DNA of 14,778 nt from Bacteroidota bacterium (GTDB taxonomy: Bacteria > Bacteroidota > Bacteroidia > Chitinophagales > LD1): positions 1 to 14,778 of the forward strand of contig CANGXE010000010.1 in assembly GCA_947457525.1 (NCBI GenBank). The letters run 5' to 3'. Under the pieces are notes generated by a model. That model was not told the origin of the DNA. It searched no databases and saw nothing but the letters and a program-made list of their open reading frames with translations. Position 1 is the first letter of the stretch, and the number at the start of each line of letters is the position of its first letter. Both the position numbers and the translations under genes were made by a program. This document shows positions 13,367 to 14,778 of this stretch, in pieces.

Positions 13367-14635
13367 TTATAGTGTAAGTCCGAGACGACTCTTTAGTTTT
13401 TCTTCGATAAACGTTCGGATTTCTTCATTACTTATTTTGTCCAAAAGTTGGTTGGCGAAGGCGAAAGTCAACATAGCTTTGGCTTCTTTCTCTTCAATAC
13501 CGCGAGCTAGTAAGTAGAAAACTTCGTTGCCTTCGAGTTGTCCAATGGCTGCGCCATGCGAACACTTTACGTCATCTGCAAAAATCTCTAGCTGAGGTTT
13601 TGAGTTGATGGAGGCTTCCTTAGATAACAGAATTGCTTTTGATGATTGAAAAGCATTGGTTTTTTGTGCGGCTTGTTTTACAAATATTTTGCCATTGAAA
13701 ACACCAGTGCTTTCATCATCCAAAATGCCTTTGTATAACTGATTGCTGTTACAGTTAGGGGCGATGTGGTCAATCAATACATGGTTGTCAAGCAACGATG
13801 AATTTTTGCCGTAATAAAGACCATTTAAATCAGCTTGCGAATTTTCTCCCTTCAATCGTGCATTGATGTTGTTTCGAATAAGTTGACCTTCGAAAGAAAT
13901 GGTAGTGCAAGTAAAGTGTGCATCGCGAAGCAGTTCTGCTTCCAATGTATGCACCGCAGTAGTATTTATCGTTTCGGTCTGTAATTTGGTGATGTTGACG
14001 TTCGCATTTTCATGTACATATACTTCGGTCACATGGTTGTAAAATGCACTACTACTTAAGTTTTGAAAATCTTCAATGATGTTCAATTGCGCACCAGTTT
14101 CGGCAATAATCAAATTTCTACTCTGAGTAAACTGCTCCGCATTATTGTATAAATGAATAACTAAAAGTGGTTTTTCTACGATGACGTTTTTAGCAACGTG
14201 AATGAATACTCCATCTTGTGCGAATGCTGTGTTTAGCGCACCAAAATGTTCTTCATTCAGTTGCACGAGTTGGCCATACTTCTTTTCGGTCAATTCTTTT
14301 TGATCGGTAAATGCATCTTTTAAATTGGTGATAACTACACCATCCTGTGTAGTTTTGGAAGATAGTTGAGGTTGATAAACACCATTGACAAAGACCATTT
14401 TATTGGCCACCAAATTTTCAAATGAATGAAAGTTAGACAAGCTAATTTCTTTAAAAGAAACAAGACTTAATTGCTCCGGCAATTTTGTTTTGATATTGGT
14501 GTATTTCCATTCTTCGTGGCGTGTGGTTGGTAAGCCCAAAGTTTTGAATGCAGCCAAAGCGGTAACGCGAATCTCTTGCGCACCGTTCTGACTTTCTATA
14601 TTGTTTTCTGCTACTATTTTATCAACTAAACTCAT
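13367..14635 (-). CDS. sufD: Fe-S cluster assembly scaffold protein SufD
   Basis: SufD is a beta-helix subunit of the SufB-SufC-SufD complex that builds and transfers nascent Fe-S clusters in the cytoplasm. The 422 residues begin with a helical domain containing PTTRHEEWKYTNI (36-48), a typical SufD/SufB opening, and continue into a right-handed parallel beta-helix (about 100-350). The conserved C-terminal signature is VKCSHGAAIGQL (356-367), with C358 and H360 matching residues shown in the E. coli protein to matter for cluster building, followed by the helical tail that binds SufC. Upstream, 10 bases separate it from the sufC stop; downstream, sufS starts after three bases, so sufC, sufD and sufS are one operon. 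Start ATG 14635 is the first in-frame ATG in the family register. Confidence 0.95.
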   Translation of the reverse strand: MSLVDKIVAENNIESQNGAQEIRVTALAAFKTLGLPTTRHEEWKYTNIKTKLPEQLSLVSFKEISLSNFHSFENLVANKMVFVNGVYQPQLSSKTTQDGVVITNLKDAFTDQKELTEKKYGQLVQLNEEHFGALNTAFAQDGVFIHVAKNVIVEKPLLVIHLYNNAEQFTQSRNLIIAETGAQLNIIEDFQNLSSSAFYNHVTEVYVHENANVNITKLQTETINTTAVHTLEAELLRDAHFTCTTISFEGQLIRNNINARLKGENSQADLNGLYYGKNSSLLDNHVLIDHIAPNCNSNQLYKGILDDESTGVFNGKIFVKQAAQKTNAFQSSKAILLSKEASINSKPQLEIFADDVKCSHGAAIGQLEGNEVFYLLARGIEEKEAKAMLTFAFANQLLDKISNEEIRTFIEEKLKSRLGLTL

Positions 14636-14645
14636 ACTGCTTGAT

Positions 14646-14778
14646 TTAAACTAATTCACCAACTTCTTCTTTAATCCAATCGTAACCTTTGGCTTCTAAC
14701 TCTAGCGCCAATTCTTTGCCACCGCTTTTCACAATACGTCCACCATACATTACATGCACGAAATCGGGAACGATATAA
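14646..14778 (-). CDS. sufC: Fe-S assembly ATPase SufC, C-terminal fragment
   Basis: The last 43 codons of sufC enter the window on the minus strand: [20 protein letters not shown], then [20 protein letters not shown] and a TAA at 14648-14646. This is the conserved end of the ABC-type ATPase SufC, which binds SufB and SufD and powers their rearrangement; the [17 protein letters not shown] stretch follows the H-loop. Walker motifs lie outside the window. The gene is immediately upstream of sufD with ten bases between them, consistent with a sufB-C-D-S operon reading leftward. It is partial because the window ends, not because of damage. Confidence 0.93.
   Translation of the reverse strand, partial: YIVPDFVHVMYGGRIVKSGGKELALELEAKGYDWIKEEVGELV

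Overview
The window reads as a piece of a Bacteroidota chromosome, most likely from the Chitinophagales/Sphingobacteriia side, although the rank below phylum is inference. The evidence is a set of housekeeping genes with Bacteroidota habits: a DUF2851-family protein, a single-domain PspC protein, a roughly 500-residue AccC, a suf cluster ordered C-D-S, and secreted TPR and LRR proteins. Promoters fit the phylum's -33 TTTG / -7 TAnnTTTG pattern and most starts lack a Shine-Dalgarno. No phage, IS element, CRISPR array or integrase is visible.

Layout. Positions 1-2321 (minus): an ABC-transporter ATPase, cut at the window edge before its stop, preceded by a dicarboxylate/amino-acid:cation symporter with an N-terminal extension. 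Positions 2358-4734 (plus): biotin carboxylase AccC, then a secreted TPR protein whose last repeat looks freshly eroded. Positions 4735-5619 (minus): a small secreted protein and a stand-alone Smr-domain protein. Positions 5631-5868 (minus): a non-coding RNA unit with its own promoter and terminator. Its RNA folds like a tRNA with an enormous variable arm. Positions 5954-8615 (plus): an Lrp/AsnC regulator, an unknown helical protein, PyrF and a second secreted TPR protein. Positions 8682-12137 (plus): a Cys/Met-metabolism PLP enzyme, a secreted LRR protein, a DUF2851 protein and a mini-PspC protein. Positions 12134-14778 (minus): sufS, sufD and the 3' end of sufC.

How the genes work together. 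The right end is the Fe-S assembly operon: SufS supplies sulfur and SufD-SufC belong to the SufBCD scaffold, with SufB and most of SufC lying to the right of the window. AccC feeds fatty-acid or acyl-CoA carboxylation but lacks carrier and transferase partners here. PyrF is the last step of UMP synthesis. The remaining genes look like independent housekeeping or envelope genes rather than one system.

The item most worth a second look is the 146-nt tRNA-like RNA at 5671-5816 (minus). It has a 7-bp acceptor stem, a Leu-type D arm, a 5-bp anticodon stem with a 7-nt loop, a perfect T arm and a discriminator base, but also a 76-nt variable region that itself forms two stacked helices. Secondary observations are the decayed TPR tail, a palindrome exactly bracketing the -7 box of the PspC gene, and a hairpin spanning the DUF2851 start codon. 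No intergenic stretch in the window exceeds 300 bases.
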